This document shows positions 44,290-53,012 of a stretch of DNA of 64,000 nt, one piece after another (the stretch's first letter is position 1; each line of letters starts with the position of its first letter). The DNA comes from Streptomyces graminofaciens (GTDB lineage Bacteria; Actinomycetota; Actinomycetes; Streptomycetales; Streptomycetaceae). The stretch lies in contig NZ_AP018448.1 in NCBI RefSeq assembly GCF_030294945.1, positions 1,860,001 through 1,924,000 on the forward strand. The letters are read 5' to 3'. Made by a program: the position numbers and the translations under genes. The notes under the pieces were generated by a model. That model was not told the origin of the DNA. It did no database searches and saw only the letters and a list, made by a program, of their open reading frames with translations.

Positions 44290-46703
44290 CTCTCCACCCG
44301 CGCGGTGGCCGCCGGGATCGACGCTGCGACCGGGGCGACGGGGAGAACGTCGACGCGGGTGTCCTTGAGCAGGGGCTGCCAGGTGTGCGGGTCGATGTTG
44401 TCGGAGCTGGTCAGGATGTTGGGATGGGTTCCGGCCCGGTCCGGGTGGAACGTCAGGTACACGTGTCCGGCCGGAACGTCCTCGCTGATCGCCACGGGGC
44501 AGATGATCTCGCCCAGGTCGTTGCGCAGCACCGCCTCGGCTCCCGGGGCGAGGCCGACGCGCTCGGCGTCTGCCGGGTTGACGTACACGTGGTTGCGCTC
44601 GGGCCAGTCGTCGGCGCCGGTCGCGGTCGAGGAGTTGAACATCGCGGTGTTCTGGCGGCGCACGGCGTTGCCGGTACCCATCGCACCACGACCGGTGATC
44701 AGTACGAAGCCCCGGCCTCGCTCCTGGAAGGGCACCAGCCGTTCGGCGGCCGGCAGGTGGAAGCGGGCCCGGCGCCGGTCCGCGCGGAACACCCCGGAGA
44801 ACAGCGGGACTTCACCGTCGGCCGAACCGTCACCGTGGGCCGAACCGTCGCCGCCGGATGCCCCGTCACCGCCGGCGCCCCCGTCCCCGTCGGCCGGGGT
44901 CGGCACATAGCGGCGCTCGCCCTGCCACTGGACGCCTTCCCCCGAGCGGATGCGGTCCTGGGTGATCGGCTCGCCGTCCGCGTCGATGAACTCGTTGTAG
45001 AAGCCCCGTGAGGCCTGCTGGATCTCCTGCCAGATCGCCTCGCCGGAGGGCTCGCCGTCAGGCCCGGCCGGGTACCGGAAGGCGGCGTCCAGCGCGGGGC
45101 CGGACAGGTCGAGGTTGCCGTCGGCGACCCACGACTCGATGTCCTCCTGGGACGGTTCACCGTCCGTCGCGGGCGGTTGCTGGTCCCCGAGGCGATCGGC
45201 GATCCGCCGGGCGACCGAGCAGACGATGCGGACGTCGCCCCATGCCTCGAACGGGGGCTCCTCCACCGGCTCCATGTACTGCAGCCGGCGCTCGCCGTTG
45301 AGGAAGATCCCCGACGTCTCGTGCTTCGTCCGGCACGGCAGGATGATGTCCGCGTACTCCAGGATCTCCGGGTTGTAGTAGGAGTCCGCGTACACGATGC
45401 ACAGGTCCATCATCTTCTCGCGCCAGCGCCGGAGGTTGGGGAAGTTCCGCGCCGGGTTGGTACCGAAGACGAAGAGGGTGCGCAGCCGTTCCGAGGTGGC
45501 GAAGGAAGCCACGGGGAGCCCCGGTCGGGGGCTTATCCGCCACGGCGGCAGATTCCATTTGTCCGCCATGACGGCCCGGTGTTCGGGGTTGTCGACCCGC
45601 GCGCGGAACGGCAGCAGTCTGCCGGAGAAGCCGAGCGCCAGTTCGCTGGAGGCGTTGGACTGGCCCGCCATCCGGACGTGACCGCGCCCCGGCTCGCCGA
45701 TCGCGCCGGTCAGCAGGTGCAGGTTGAGGATGGACGCCACTCCGGCGCTGCCGACGGTCTGGTTGATGCCCACCGAGCTGGTGGACACCACACGGCGCCG
45801 GGCCCACAGGTCGCAGGCCCGCTCGACCCTGGCACGCATCTCGGCCGGGTCCATGCCCTCGGGGGTGATGCGCGGTACCACCTCGTCGACGGAGAACGGC
45901 CCTTGCCGCAGGAGGTCGAGGAAGCTCGCGGCGCTGTCCTGATCGACGTGCCGCTCGACGTAACCCCGGTCCCACGCCCCGGTGTCGAGGAGCCGACGGG
46001 CGAACATCAGGTTCAGCAGGACGTCGCTGCCGCTGCGCACCGGCAGATGGATGTTGTCCGGGTTGTCGGCCAGCAGCTGGGTGACGGTGTCGGTGCGCCG
46101 CGGGTCGACGACCACCTTCACGGCGTCGCGGTTGCGGCGGACGTACCGCTGGAACACGGTCGGATGGTTGATGGCCGGATTGTGGCCGTAGAAGAAGATG
46201 GCCTCGGCCGAACGGTAGTCGTCGTAGCAGGAGAACGGCCCCTCGTTGCCGAACACCAGCTCGTGTCCACCCGCGTTGTTGGCCAGGCACTGCTCGGCGT
46301 TGGAGCAGATGTTGTTCGAGCCCAGATGCCCCTGGAAGAACTTCTTGGTGACCCACAGCGCTTCCATGGTCATCTGGCCGACGCCGTAGAACGCCAGGGC
46401 GTCGCGCCCGAAGTCCTGCCGGTCGGTGAGGATGGTGTCGGCGACCATGTCGATGGCGTAGTCCCAGGAGACCCGCTCCCAGCCGTACGGGGACCTGAGC
46501 ATCGGGCTGGTGAACCGGGCGACCTTCTCAGGGTGCGCTCCGAGGTGCTTCTGGAAGTAGTGCGCGCCCTTGACGCACACCCCGAGACTGCCGGTGGCGC
46601 GCACCTTGCGGTCCTCGGTGACGGTGACCTGGTCCACGACGCCGCAGAAGGTGCACAACGTCTGCCTGGCCCGTCCGGGGGAACCCTGCGCGGGATCAGC
46701 CAC
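44286..46703 (-). CDS. Molybdopterin-dependent oxidoreductase with altered Fe-S motif
   Basis: An 805-residue DMSO-reductase-family enzyme related to formate dehydrogenase and nitrate reductase catalytic subunits. The N-terminal cluster motif reads CTFCGVVDQ with Cys17, Cys20 and Cys43, but the third ligand position is Asp24 instead of Cys. The Mo-binding region GSNNICSNAEQCLANNAGG places Cys139 as the likely Mo ligand. The C-terminal domain binds the second pterin (NAVRRQNTAMFN). A low-complexity Gly/Asp insert lies near residues 620-650. No signal peptide, so it is cytoplasmic. Its partner subunits are absent. Confidence 0.85.
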   Translation of the reverse strand: MADPAQGSPGRARQTLCTFCGVVDQVTVTEDRKVRATGSLGVCVKGAHYFQKHLGAHPEKVARFTSPMLRSPYGWERVSWDYAIDMVADTILTDRQDFGRDALAFYGVGQMTMEALWVTKKFFQGHLGSNNICSNAEQCLANNAGGHELVFGNEGPFSCYDDYRSAEAIFFYGHNPAINHPTVFQRYVRRNRDAVKVVVDPRRTDTVTQLLADNPDNIHLPVRSGSDVLLNLMFARRLLDTGAWDRGYVERHVDQDSAASFLDLLRQGPFSVDEVVPRITPEGMDPAEMRARVERACDLWARRRVVSTSSVGINQTVGSAGVASILNLHLLTGAIGEPGRGHVRMAGQSNASSELALGFSGRLLPFRARVDNPEHRAVMADKWNLPPWRISPRPGLPVASFATSERLRTLFVFGTNPARNFPNLRRWREKMMDLCIVYADSYYNPEILEYADIILPCRTKHETSGIFLNGERRLQYMEPVEEPPFEAWGDVRIVCSVARRIADRLGDQQPPATDGEPSQEDIESWVADGNLDLSGPALDAAFRYPAGPDGEPSGEAIWQEIQQASRGFYNEFIDADGEPITQDRIRSGEGVQWQGERRYVPTPADGDGGAGGDGASGGDGSAHGDGSADGEVPLFSGVFRADRRRARFHLPAAERLVPFQERGRGFVLITGRGAMGTGNAVRRQNTAMFNSSTATGADDWPERNHVYVNPADAERVGLAPGAEAVLRNDLGEIICPVAISEDVPAGHVYLTFHPDRAGTHPNILTSSDNIDPHTWQPLLKDTRVDVLPVAPVAASIPAATARVER

Positions 46704-47439
46704 TGCCGGCCTCCATCAGGTCCCTGGCCAGGGCCGGACTGCCCAGCGTCCAGCCGCCGTCCACGACGAACTCCTGGCCGGTGATGTAGCTGCTCTCGGG
46801 TGAGGCGAGATGGGCGGCGAGCGCGGCCACGTCCGCCGCCGTGCCCAGCCTCCCGAGCGGGACGTGCCGTGCCACGGCGGCCTTCCACTCCTCGGACCGC
46901 TCGGCCGTGGTGCCACAGTCCACGAACCCGGGCAGCACGGTGTTGCAGGTGATCCGGTAGGGGGCGAGTTCGGCCGCCATGGCCCGCCCGAAACTCGCCA
47001 GCGCGCCCTTGGCCGCCGCGTACCCCGACAGGCCGGGCACTCCGACCCGCGAGGCGGCCGAGCCGATGTTGACGACCGCACCGCCGCCGGCCTTCATCAT
47101 CCGGAAGGCCACCGCACGGCAGACGTTCATGACGCCGAGCAGATTGGTGTCGAGCAGCTGGTCCACGACCTTCGGGTCCGCCTTCAGCAGCGGTCCCTCC
47201 GCCACGGTGCCGAAGCAGTTGACCACCGCCGTGCACGGGCCCTGGGTGCGCCACGCCCACGCGAAGAACTCACGGCACGACTCGGGTTCCGTCGCGTCGA
47301 CCGACGCCCCCGGCACACCCAGGCGTTCGGCCGCCTCCGTGGACCCGTGGCAGCCCACCACCACCTCGTGCCCGCGGGAGCGCAGTGCCCGCACGACCTC
47401 GGCCCCGATGCCGCCGGGGCCGATGACGGCCGCCCTCAC
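46696..47439 (-). CDS. SDR-family oxidoreductase
   Basis: A 247-residue short-chain dehydrogenase. It begins MRAAVIGPGGIGAEVVRALR (glycine-rich NAD(P)-binding loop), has the NIGSAASRVGVPGLSGYAAAK block with the Ser-Tyr-Lys triad, and ends in GQEFVVDGGWT. It overlaps both neighbours (radical SAM by 4 nt, molybdopterin enzyme by 8 nt), so it is translationally coupled. It may set the oxidation state of a hydroxy/oxo group on the ACP-bound chain. Confidence 0.88.
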   Translation of the reverse strand: MRAAVIGPGGIGAEVVRALRSRGHEVVVGCHGSTEAAERLGVPGASVDATEPESCREFFAWAWRTQGPCTAVVNCFGTVAEGPLLKADPKVVDQLLDTNLLGVMNVCRAVAFRMMKAGGGAVVNIGSAASRVGVPGLSGYAAAKGALASFGRAMAAELAPYRITCNTVLPGFVDCGTTAERSEEWKAAVARHVPLGRLGTAADVAALAAHLASPESSYITGQEFVVDGGWTLGSPALARDLMEAGSG

Positions 47440-48797
47440 ACCATGCTCCGGCCGGTGGTGGCCAGCGCCTCGTCCCGCTCGGCCTTCTTGCGGACGAGGT
47501 TGCGGTAGATGGACTTGAAGTGCCGGGTCTTCCGCAGCGAGAACTCCCGGTTGTAGAAGCTGCGGTAGATGCCGATCGTGCCTTCCTCCAGCTCCTCGGG
47601 GGTCATGTGCTTGGGTTGGTAGACCGCGTCGAAGACGGTGTAGTGCGACCAGGGGCGGTCGGTGAGGATCCGGCCCTCCCGCTCCATGTCGCCGCGCAGC
47701 GGCGTACCGGGGAACGGTGTGACGCAGGAGGCCTGGATACCGGCCAGGTAGTTCTCCTTCATGAAGGCGGTGGTCTCCTCGAAGGAGTCCTTGGTGTCGG
47801 TGTCCAGACCGAGGGTGAAGGCTCCGTACACGCCGATCCCGTGGTCCTGGATGGCCTTCGTCGCCTCCACGTACGTGTTGAGCGCCCGCAGCTTCCAGTT
47901 GCGCTCGTCGATGCCGCTCAGGGTCTCCATCGAGACGCTCTCGAAGCCGATCAGCATCATCATGCAGCCGCTGTCATGCATCAGTTCGAGGATCTCGGGG
48001 TCCTTGTAGAAGGACACGTCGGACTGGCCGCTCCACTTGATGCCGAGAGGGATCAGGCGCTTGAGCAGTTCCCGGGTGCGATTGCGGTCGACCACGAAGT
48101 TGTCGTCCGAGAAGAGGACGTAGGGGTTGTCGAAGCGTTCCCGGACGAGTTCGACCTCGGCGACGACCTGGTCGACGGTCTTGTAGCCGAGCTTGTCGCG
48201 GTAGCGGATGGTGGCCGCGCAGAACCGGCAGGTGTGCGGGCAGCCGCGCGAGGTCTCCACCCACACGCTCGGGTAGTAGCGCTCCTGGGCCAGTTCCCAG
48301 CGGGGTCGCGGCGCCTGTGTCAGGTCGGCCCGGCCGCGCTGGCGGTACATCGGCTTCAGCTCACCCTGTTCGAAGTCGTGCAGCACCTGGGGCCACAGCG
48401 CCTCCGCCTCACCCACGCACACGGCGTCGACGTGCCGCGCCACCTCTTTGGGGAGCAGGTTGGCGTGCAGCCCGCCCGCCACCACGGGCACGCCGCGGGC
48501 GCGGAAGGCCGCGGCGATCTCGTACATCCGGTCGGCCTGGGCGGTCATCCCGGTGACCGCCACCAGGTCCGCCTCGGCGTCGAAGTCGACCGGCTCGATG
48601 TTCTCGTCGATGTACCGGATGTCGTACTCGGGCGGAGTGAGCGATCCGACGATGATCAGCCCCGTGGCGAAGCCGGTCCAGGTGTAGTCGAAGAACTGGA
48701 ACTCGCGGGATTCCCGCTTGAACTGCTGGTGTTTCGGGTTCCGTCCGAAGAACGTGGCCCGCGGCGATATGAGCAGGAGTTTCTTGGAGCGCGGCAT
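47436..48797 (-). CDS. B12-binding-type radical SAM enzyme
   Basis: A 453-residue radical SAM protein. The N-terminal ~150 residues form a cobalamin-binding-like domain (LVAVTGMTAQADRMYEIAAA, VPVVAGGLHANLLPKEVARH). The [4Fe-4S] motif is RGCPHTCRFC (Cys186, Cys190, Cys193), and the TIM-barrel region includes YVLFSDDNFVVDR and IGFESVSMETL. Enzymes of this type methylate or rearrange unactivated carbons. The B12-domain His is not obvious, so cobalamin dependence is probable rather than certain. Overlaps the SDR gene (ATGA). Confidence 0.87.
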   Translation of the reverse strand: MPRSKKLLLISPRATFFGRNPKHQQFKRESREFQFFDYTWTGFATGLIIVGSLTPPEYDIRYIDENIEPVDFDAEADLVAVTGMTAQADRMYEIAAAFRARGVPVVAGGLHANLLPKEVARHVDAVCVGEAEALWPQVLHDFEQGELKPMYRQRGRADLTQAPRPRWELAQERYYPSVWVETSRGCPHTCRFCAATIRYRDKLGYKTVDQVVAEVELVRERFDNPYVLFSDDNFVVDRNRTRELLKRLIPLGIKWSGQSDVSFYKDPEILELMHDSGCMMMLIGFESVSMETLSGIDERNWKLRALNTYVEATKAIQDHGIGVYGAFTLGLDTDTKDSFEETTAFMKENYLAGIQASCVTPFPGTPLRGDMEREGRILTDRPWSHYTVFDAVYQPKHMTPEELEEGTIGIYRSFYNREFSLRKTRHFKSIYRNLVRKKAERDEALATTGRSMV

Positions 48798-48824
48798 GGC
48801 TGGCTGATCCCTCCCGGTCGTTCC

Positions 48825-49082
48825 TCAGGGCGCGGCGACGAGCCGTCGGCACGCGGCCACGAACTCTCCGACGGTGTCGATCTCGAAGAGCTCGGCCTCG
48901 TCGATCTCGATGTCGAGCTCGTTCTCGACCGTGACGATGATTTCCAGCAGGACGATCGAGTCGACGTTCTGCAGTCCGCTGACGGGCGCGTCGGCGCGCA
49001 CCGTCTCGGGCGGTACCTTCGCGATCCGCGAGATGACGCCGCACACCGTGTCGAAAATGGGGTCCTGGGTCTCGATGGTCAT
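48825..49082 (-). CDS. Acyl carrier protein
   Basis: An 85-residue acidic carrier protein. The phosphopantetheine serine is Ser42 in NVDSIVLLEIIV, with the expected helix II that follows (ENELDIEIDEAELFE). The motif is DSI rather than the usual DSL, consistent with a stand-alone ACP for a dedicated ligase. It overlaps the LysM gene (ATGA). With the fatty acyl-AMP ligase two genes upstream, it should receive a free fatty acid directly. Confidence 0.9.
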   Translation of the reverse strand: MTIETQDPIFDTVCGVISRIAKVPPETVRADAPVSGLQNVDSIVLLEIIVTVENELDIEIDEAELFEIDTVGEFVAACRRLVAAP

Positions 49083-49381
49083 CGCTCTCCTCCGTCCGCC
49101 GAGCGGTCCGCCGAGCGGCCGTCCCGCAGCGCGAACGTCTGTCCCGCGCCGCCTCGCATGCCGCCCAGGCCGCTGGGGCGGGGCAGGTAGTCGGGTTCCG
49201 GAATGGTGATCACAAGGCCTGACCGCAGCCGGGCCGGGGCGAATCCGGGTACGTCCTTGTTGTGCTCGGCCAGGTCCACGTAGCGGCGCGCGTCGCCGTA
49301 GGCCAGGAAGGCGATCTCGGTGATCGTGTCCCCCTCCTGCACCGTGTACGGGCCGCCGACCTCCGGCCGGGGTGTGCTCAT
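49079..49381 (-). CDS. LysM-domain protein without signal peptide
   Basis: A 100-residue protein. A LysM motif spans residues ~11-60 (YTVQEGDTITEIAFLAYGDA and LVITIP). There is no signal peptide or transmembrane segment, so it is probably cytoplasmic or exported by another route. The C-terminal ~40 residues are Gly/Arg/Asp-rich and likely disordered. LysM usually binds GlcNAc polymers; inside a lipid-biosynthesis operon its role is unclear. It lies between the ligase and the ACP with an ATGA overlap to the latter. Confidence 0.85.
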   Translation of the reverse strand: MSTPRPEVGGPYTVQEGDTITEIAFLAYGDARRYVDLAEHNKDVPGFAPARLRSGLVITIPEPDYLPRPSGLGGMRGGAGQTFALRDGRSADRSADGGER

Positions 49382-49397
49382 CGGTGCGCTCCCTTGG

Positions 49398-49461
49398 TAT
49401 GTCTCGGCTTGCGTATGTCTCGGCTTGCGCGTTTCTCGGCCTGCGTATGTCTCAGCTCTCT
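49398..49461. repeat. Four 16-bp tandem repeats
   Basis: Units at 49398, 49414, 49430 and 49446. The first two are identical (TATGTCTCGGCTTGCG); the third and fourth diverge by several bases. The array covers the gap between the ligase and the LysM gene and reaches into the last codons of the ligase. It lies directly upstream of the LysM start on the minus strand and may influence its translation. Confidence 0.85.
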
Positions 49462-51110
49462 CGGTCGGACGGTGTGAGCCGGCCCGACTCCAGCAGCTGC
49501 GCCGTGTGGCGTCGGCGGGGCTTGCCCGAACTGGTCTTCGGCAGACTGCCCTTGGGGATGACGACCACGTCGGCGACCGGGACGCCGAGACCGCGCTGTA
49601 CCGCCAGCGTCACGCGGCGCGGCAGGTCGGCCGGTGCCGGGAACGAACGCGGCTCCAGGACGATGCGTACGGCTGTGCTGTCCCCCTGGTCGGCGGCCAG
49701 TGCGATCACGTTGCCCGGGCGTACGCCGTCGACCTGCTCGGCGATGCGCTCGATGTCGTGCGGCTGGTGGTTGCGGCCGTTGACGATGATCAGGTCCCGG
49801 ATCCGGCCGGTCACGTACAGCTCCCCGTCGTGCAGGAAGCCGGTGTCCCCGGTGTGCAGCCGCCCGTTCCGCCAGGTGCGCGCAGTCAGTTCGGGGTCGT
49901 CGTGATAGCCGCTCGCCAGGTGGTCGCCGGACACGACGATCTCGCCGACCGTGTCCTCGGGCAGCGCGCGACCCTCCTCGTCCACGACGGCCACGGAAGT
50001 GCCGGGCAGCGCACGGCCGTTGGACACGAGCTCCAGGGTGCGTCCGGTGCCCGCCGGTGTGGGCAGTGCGACGGCCTGTCCGGTCAACCCGTCCGCGTCG
50101 ACGGTCAGAGTCGTCATGCCCTTGCCCGGCGTCGCGGTACACACGGCGAGGGTGGCCTCCGCGAGGCCGTAGCAGGGGAAGAAGGCTTCGGCGCGGAATC
50201 CGGCGGGCTCGTACACCTCGGCGAACCTGCGCAGTGTCTGCGCGCGGACGGGCTCCGCCCCGCAGCCGGCGATCCGCCAGGCGGACAGGTCCAGATCGCC
50301 GGGCACACCGTCCCGGACCCGCCGGGTGAGCAGCCCGTACGCGAAGTTCGGGGCGTACGAGATGGTGCCGCGCACCTCGGACAGCAGGCGCAGGAAGCCC
50401 ATCGGGTCCCTGAGGAACTGCAGCGGGGACACGTACCAGGTGGAGGTCTGGGTCACCACCGCCACCAGGAGTTTCCCGATGAGTCCCATGTCGTGGTACA
50501 TCGGCAGCCAGCTGACCCCGCGGTCCCGCTCGCAGTCGATGTCCAGGGCCGTGGCGAGCGCGCGGGTGTGGACGGCCAGCGCCCGCTGGGTGACGACGAC
50601 GCCCTTGGGATCGGCGGTACTGCCGCTGGTGAACTGCAGGAGCGCGGAGTCGTCGGGGCCGGGCGCCGGTGGCGGCGGCCCCGGCACCGCGGCGACCAGG
50701 TCCTGCAAGGTGCCGATGCGGCAGGACAGCCCGGCGTCCTGGAGCGCGGCCACGGAGTGGTCACCGACCAGGCACACCTCGGCGCCCGCGGCCCGGCAGA
50801 TCCGGGCCAGCGCCCTGACCTGTTCGCTGCCCTTGCCGAACGCCAGCGGCGGGAAGGCGGGGACGGGCACCACACCGGCCCGCATCGCCGCGAGCAGGGC
50901 GAGGGCGAGCTCCCGGATGTCCGTGGCGGCCAGCACCACCCGGTCACCGGGCCGCACCCCGAGCCCGGCCCAACGACGGGCCAAGTTTTCGGTGGTGCGG
51001 GCCAGTTCGGCGAAGGAGAGCGGTTCGGGGCCGGAGTCGAGAAAGGTCAGACCCCGGCCGGGGCTGTCGAGCCCGGCCAGTATGTCCGACATGGTGCGCG
51101 GTTCGGTCAC
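49452..51110 (-). CDS. Fatty acyl-AMP ligase (FAAL-type)
   Basis: A 552-residue adenylating enzyme. FTSGSTADPKG at residues 160-170 is the phosphate-binding loop, WLPMYHDMGLIG at 201-212 is a hallmark of fatty acyl-AMP ligases, and GRIRDLIIVNGRNHQPHDIE is the hinge. The end PKTSSGKPRRRHTAQLLESG holds the C-terminal lysine region. FAALs load a fatty acid on an ACP without CoA. It lies 65 nt downstream of the hotdog gene. The acyl chain length is not predictable from sequence alone. Confidence 0.9.
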   Translation of the reverse strand: MTEPRTMSDILAGLDSPGRGLTFLDSGPEPLSFAELARTTENLARRWAGLGVRPGDRVVLAATDIRELALALLAAMRAGVVPVPAFPPLAFGKGSEQVRALARICRAAGAEVCLVGDHSVAALQDAGLSCRIGTLQDLVAAVPGPPPPAPGPDDSALLQFTSGSTADPKGVVVTQRALAVHTRALATALDIDCERDRGVSWLPMYHDMGLIGKLLVAVVTQTSTWYVSPLQFLRDPMGFLRLLSEVRGTISYAPNFAYGLLTRRVRDGVPGDLDLSAWRIAGCGAEPVRAQTLRRFAEVYEPAGFRAEAFFPCYGLAEATLAVCTATPGKGMTTLTVDADGLTGQAVALPTPAGTGRTLELVSNGRALPGTSVAVVDEEGRALPEDTVGEIVVSGDHLASGYHDDPELTARTWRNGRLHTGDTGFLHDGELYVTGRIRDLIIVNGRNHQPHDIERIAEQVDGVRPGNVIALAADQGDSTAVRIVLEPRSFPAPADLPRRVTLAVQRGLGVPVADVVVIPKGSLPKTSSGKPRRRHTAQLLESGRLTPSDRES

Positions 51111-51175
51111 GGAGCTGCCTCCCTGGGGCGCGGTCCGGGTCCGGTGCGGAAGGTCTACGGTCGCGGGTGCGCGCC

Positions 51176-52108
51176 CTACGGCTGTGCCGGCGGCGTACGG
51201 CCCTCGACGCGGCCGAGGACCGCGGGGCGGGGGTCGATGCCCTCGGGGGTGCGGCGGTGCACACCTATGACCGCGACGGTGGAGGGGGTGTCCGGGTCGC
51301 CCGACCGGTGGAGGGCGGACCGGACGACGTACTCGTCGCCGGCGCTGAAGGGGGCCTTGAACAGCACGGCGACCCGCTCGGTGACGTGGTCGGCGGCGGC
51401 GATACCCGCGTCGCTCAGCAACAGCGTCTGGTGACTCTCCATCAGGGCGACGTACTCGCCGGTGTAGACGAACTGGTTGACGTCGGTGTGGTGCAGCCCG
51501 AAGACACCTTCGCGTTCGGCGTCCGTGCGGACCGCGTCCTCGGGCACAGCGGTCAGTGTCTCCGCGGTGGGATGCGGTTCACTGAGCGGCTGGACGGGCA
51601 GGTGCCGCAGTTCCTCGAGCGGTTCGGAGACCATCCGCGCGGTCGGCGCCGCCTTCGGGCGCAGCATGGCGAAGACGATGCGCGCGCTCGCGCAGGGCAT
51701 GGGGTCGGGGTCCGCCAGTTCCCGGTAGCGGCGTACGTCGCCGGTACCGGGGGGTGCCGAGAAGGTGTGGAGCGATTCGTACCCGAGCCTGGTGAGCCGC
51801 GAGCCCAGACCGTGGCCGGACAATTCGCAGTGGCTCAATTCCACCCGGTGGTGCAGGGGGCCGGCCACGGGGAGCGCCAGGGGACTGCGCCTGAAGTCGA
51901 CGGAGGAAATCACGGTGATGACCCCGTCGGCCCGCACCGCGGCCACGTCGATGCCGCGGGCGAACTCCTCATAGCTCAGCCGCATGCACGAGGTGACGAC
52001 CGTCGCGGTCTTCAGTCGGAACCGCGCGTCCAGGTCGGGAAAGTCGAGGGGGGTGACACTTTCCGCCACCAGTTTCTGCGACTCCAGGGGCTGTTCGGAG
52101 ACGGGCAT
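51176..52108 (-). CDS. Hotdog-fold, thioesterase-like protein (uncertain)
   Basis: A 310-residue protein, first gene of the operon. The C-terminal region GVFGLHHTDVNQFVYTGEYV, ALMESHQTLLLSD and VAVLFKAPFSAGDEYVV is reminiscent of hotdog-fold acyl thioesterases and dehydratases with a tandem arrangement; the N-terminal half (MRLSYEEFARGID.. PLHHRVELSHCELSG) may be a first hotdog. No signature motif fixes the activity. ATG 52108 follows AAGGAG. It could edit or release acyl groups from the ACP. Confidence 0.6.
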   Translation of the reverse strand: MPVSEQPLESQKLVAESVTPLDFPDLDARFRLKTATVVTSCMRLSYEEFARGIDVAAVRADGVITVISSVDFRRSPLALPVAGPLHHRVELSHCELSGHGLGSRLTRLGYESLHTFSAPPGTGDVRRYRELADPDPMPCASARIVFAMLRPKAAPTARMVSEPLEELRHLPVQPLSEPHPTAETLTAVPEDAVRTDAEREGVFGLHHTDVNQFVYTGEYVALMESHQTLLLSDAGIAAADHVTERVAVLFKAPFSAGDEYVVRSALHRSGDPDTPSTVAVIGVHRRTPEGIDPRPAVLGRVEGRTPPAQP

Positions 52109-53012
52109 GGTGCTCCTTGCACACGAGTCGAGAGGTGGCCGAAAACATGCTTTGAGGCCTGGAAAGGCCGTGCCGCCGCTCCATTCTGCTGACCCGGCAG
52201 GTTGCTGGCTACCCCTTGGAAAGGACGCGGAGAATCCACTCGACAAAGAAAGAGGAACGGAATCACACATTTCTGTTACCGTAGGTAATAATCAACGGGA
52301 GACGCGGGCGACGCACGGGGCCGTCGATCACAACGCGTAAGCCCACACGGGCTCGACGCGCGCGGCAGGGGATTCACGTCGGCAGACTCGTCTCGAAATG
52401 CGAGACGCCATCATGCCTAATCTGTGAGCGTCCTGTGCAGGCCTGGAACCTCACCGCCCCCGCCTCCACGGTGTGAGATTTGCCCCGAGATCCGAAGTCC
52501 GGAGACAGAAATGCGCCGTACACTCAGCCACATTCACGGAAAAATTACCGACGAACTCATTTCGGGCTTTCTTGCGTTGCCGTCAGACTGCGCAAGGGCG
52601 GGTCCGTCCTCTGGAGCGACGACTCGCCGTTCTTTCCCACGATCTTCGCCACGCGCTCGGTGCGCTGACTTCTCCAGTCCAACCGCCTGGCCGAGGAAGC
52701 TCTTCCTGGTCCATCAAGAGCGTTGTGGCTCGAGGGCCAGTCGGTGGCGAAATTGGACAACATGGCGGCCGGTTACCGGCTTCCTGCGGAGCCCTGGGGA
52801 AAGGATCTGCGTGATGTACCTGAGGTGGGCGCGATGAGCTCGACGTCGGCGACGCCGACGTAGGAACCAGGCGAGCGCGAGCCGGGCAGAGGTGTTGCTC
52901 TTGACCGCGGCGAGCTTCTTGAGCTGCTGCTTGGCAGCACGCTGGATGAGAATCGATCCTGGCCGCCGGTCCGTTGGTCGGCATTCGAAATGTCATGCCG
53001 TAAGAGGCTGCG
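52109..53012. other. Gene-poor interval upstream of the lipid operon
   Basis: No reading frame here has family resemblance. The left part is the operon leader and promoter region. The right part (52500-53000) contains open frames with a scrambled look. One minus-strand stretch near 52850-52960 reads AAKQQLKKLAAVKSNTSARL, helix-like, but has no start, stop or neighbours to support a gene. It may be degraded DNA. Confidence 0.5.
52276..52288. promoter_or_regulatory. Inverted repeat TTACC-N3-GGTAA upstream of the operon
   Basis: A 13-bp palindrome, 168 bp ahead of the first gene of the minus-strand operon, in a locally AT-rich patch. TTGATT on the minus strand (52295-52290) may be a -35 box, but no good -10 follows. 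A regulator site is suggested, not proven. Confidence 0.4.

Noticed and set aside
44385..46784. Long plus-strand open frames opposite the molybdopterin oxidoreductase
   Set aside because: Antisense shadows with no domain features and no ribosome-binding site; the minus-strand gene has all expected motifs.
47520..49190. 556-codon plus-strand frame opposite the radical SAM and ACP genes
   Set aside because: Val/Asp/Gly-rich shadow without motifs; four genes on the other strand account for the sequence.
49079..49381. LysM gene as a phage tail or contractile-injection component
   Set aside because: No tail, baseplate or sheath genes are near; it is embedded in a lipid operon by overlap with the ACP gene.
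49320..51434. 704-codon plus-strand frame opposite the acyl-AMP ligase
   Set aside because: Repetitive Gly/Asp/Val/Arg composition typical of an antisense shadow.
52424..52837. Open frames upstream of the channel pseudogene as genes
   Set aside because: They overlap one another, have no family resemblance, no ribosome-binding site and odd composition.
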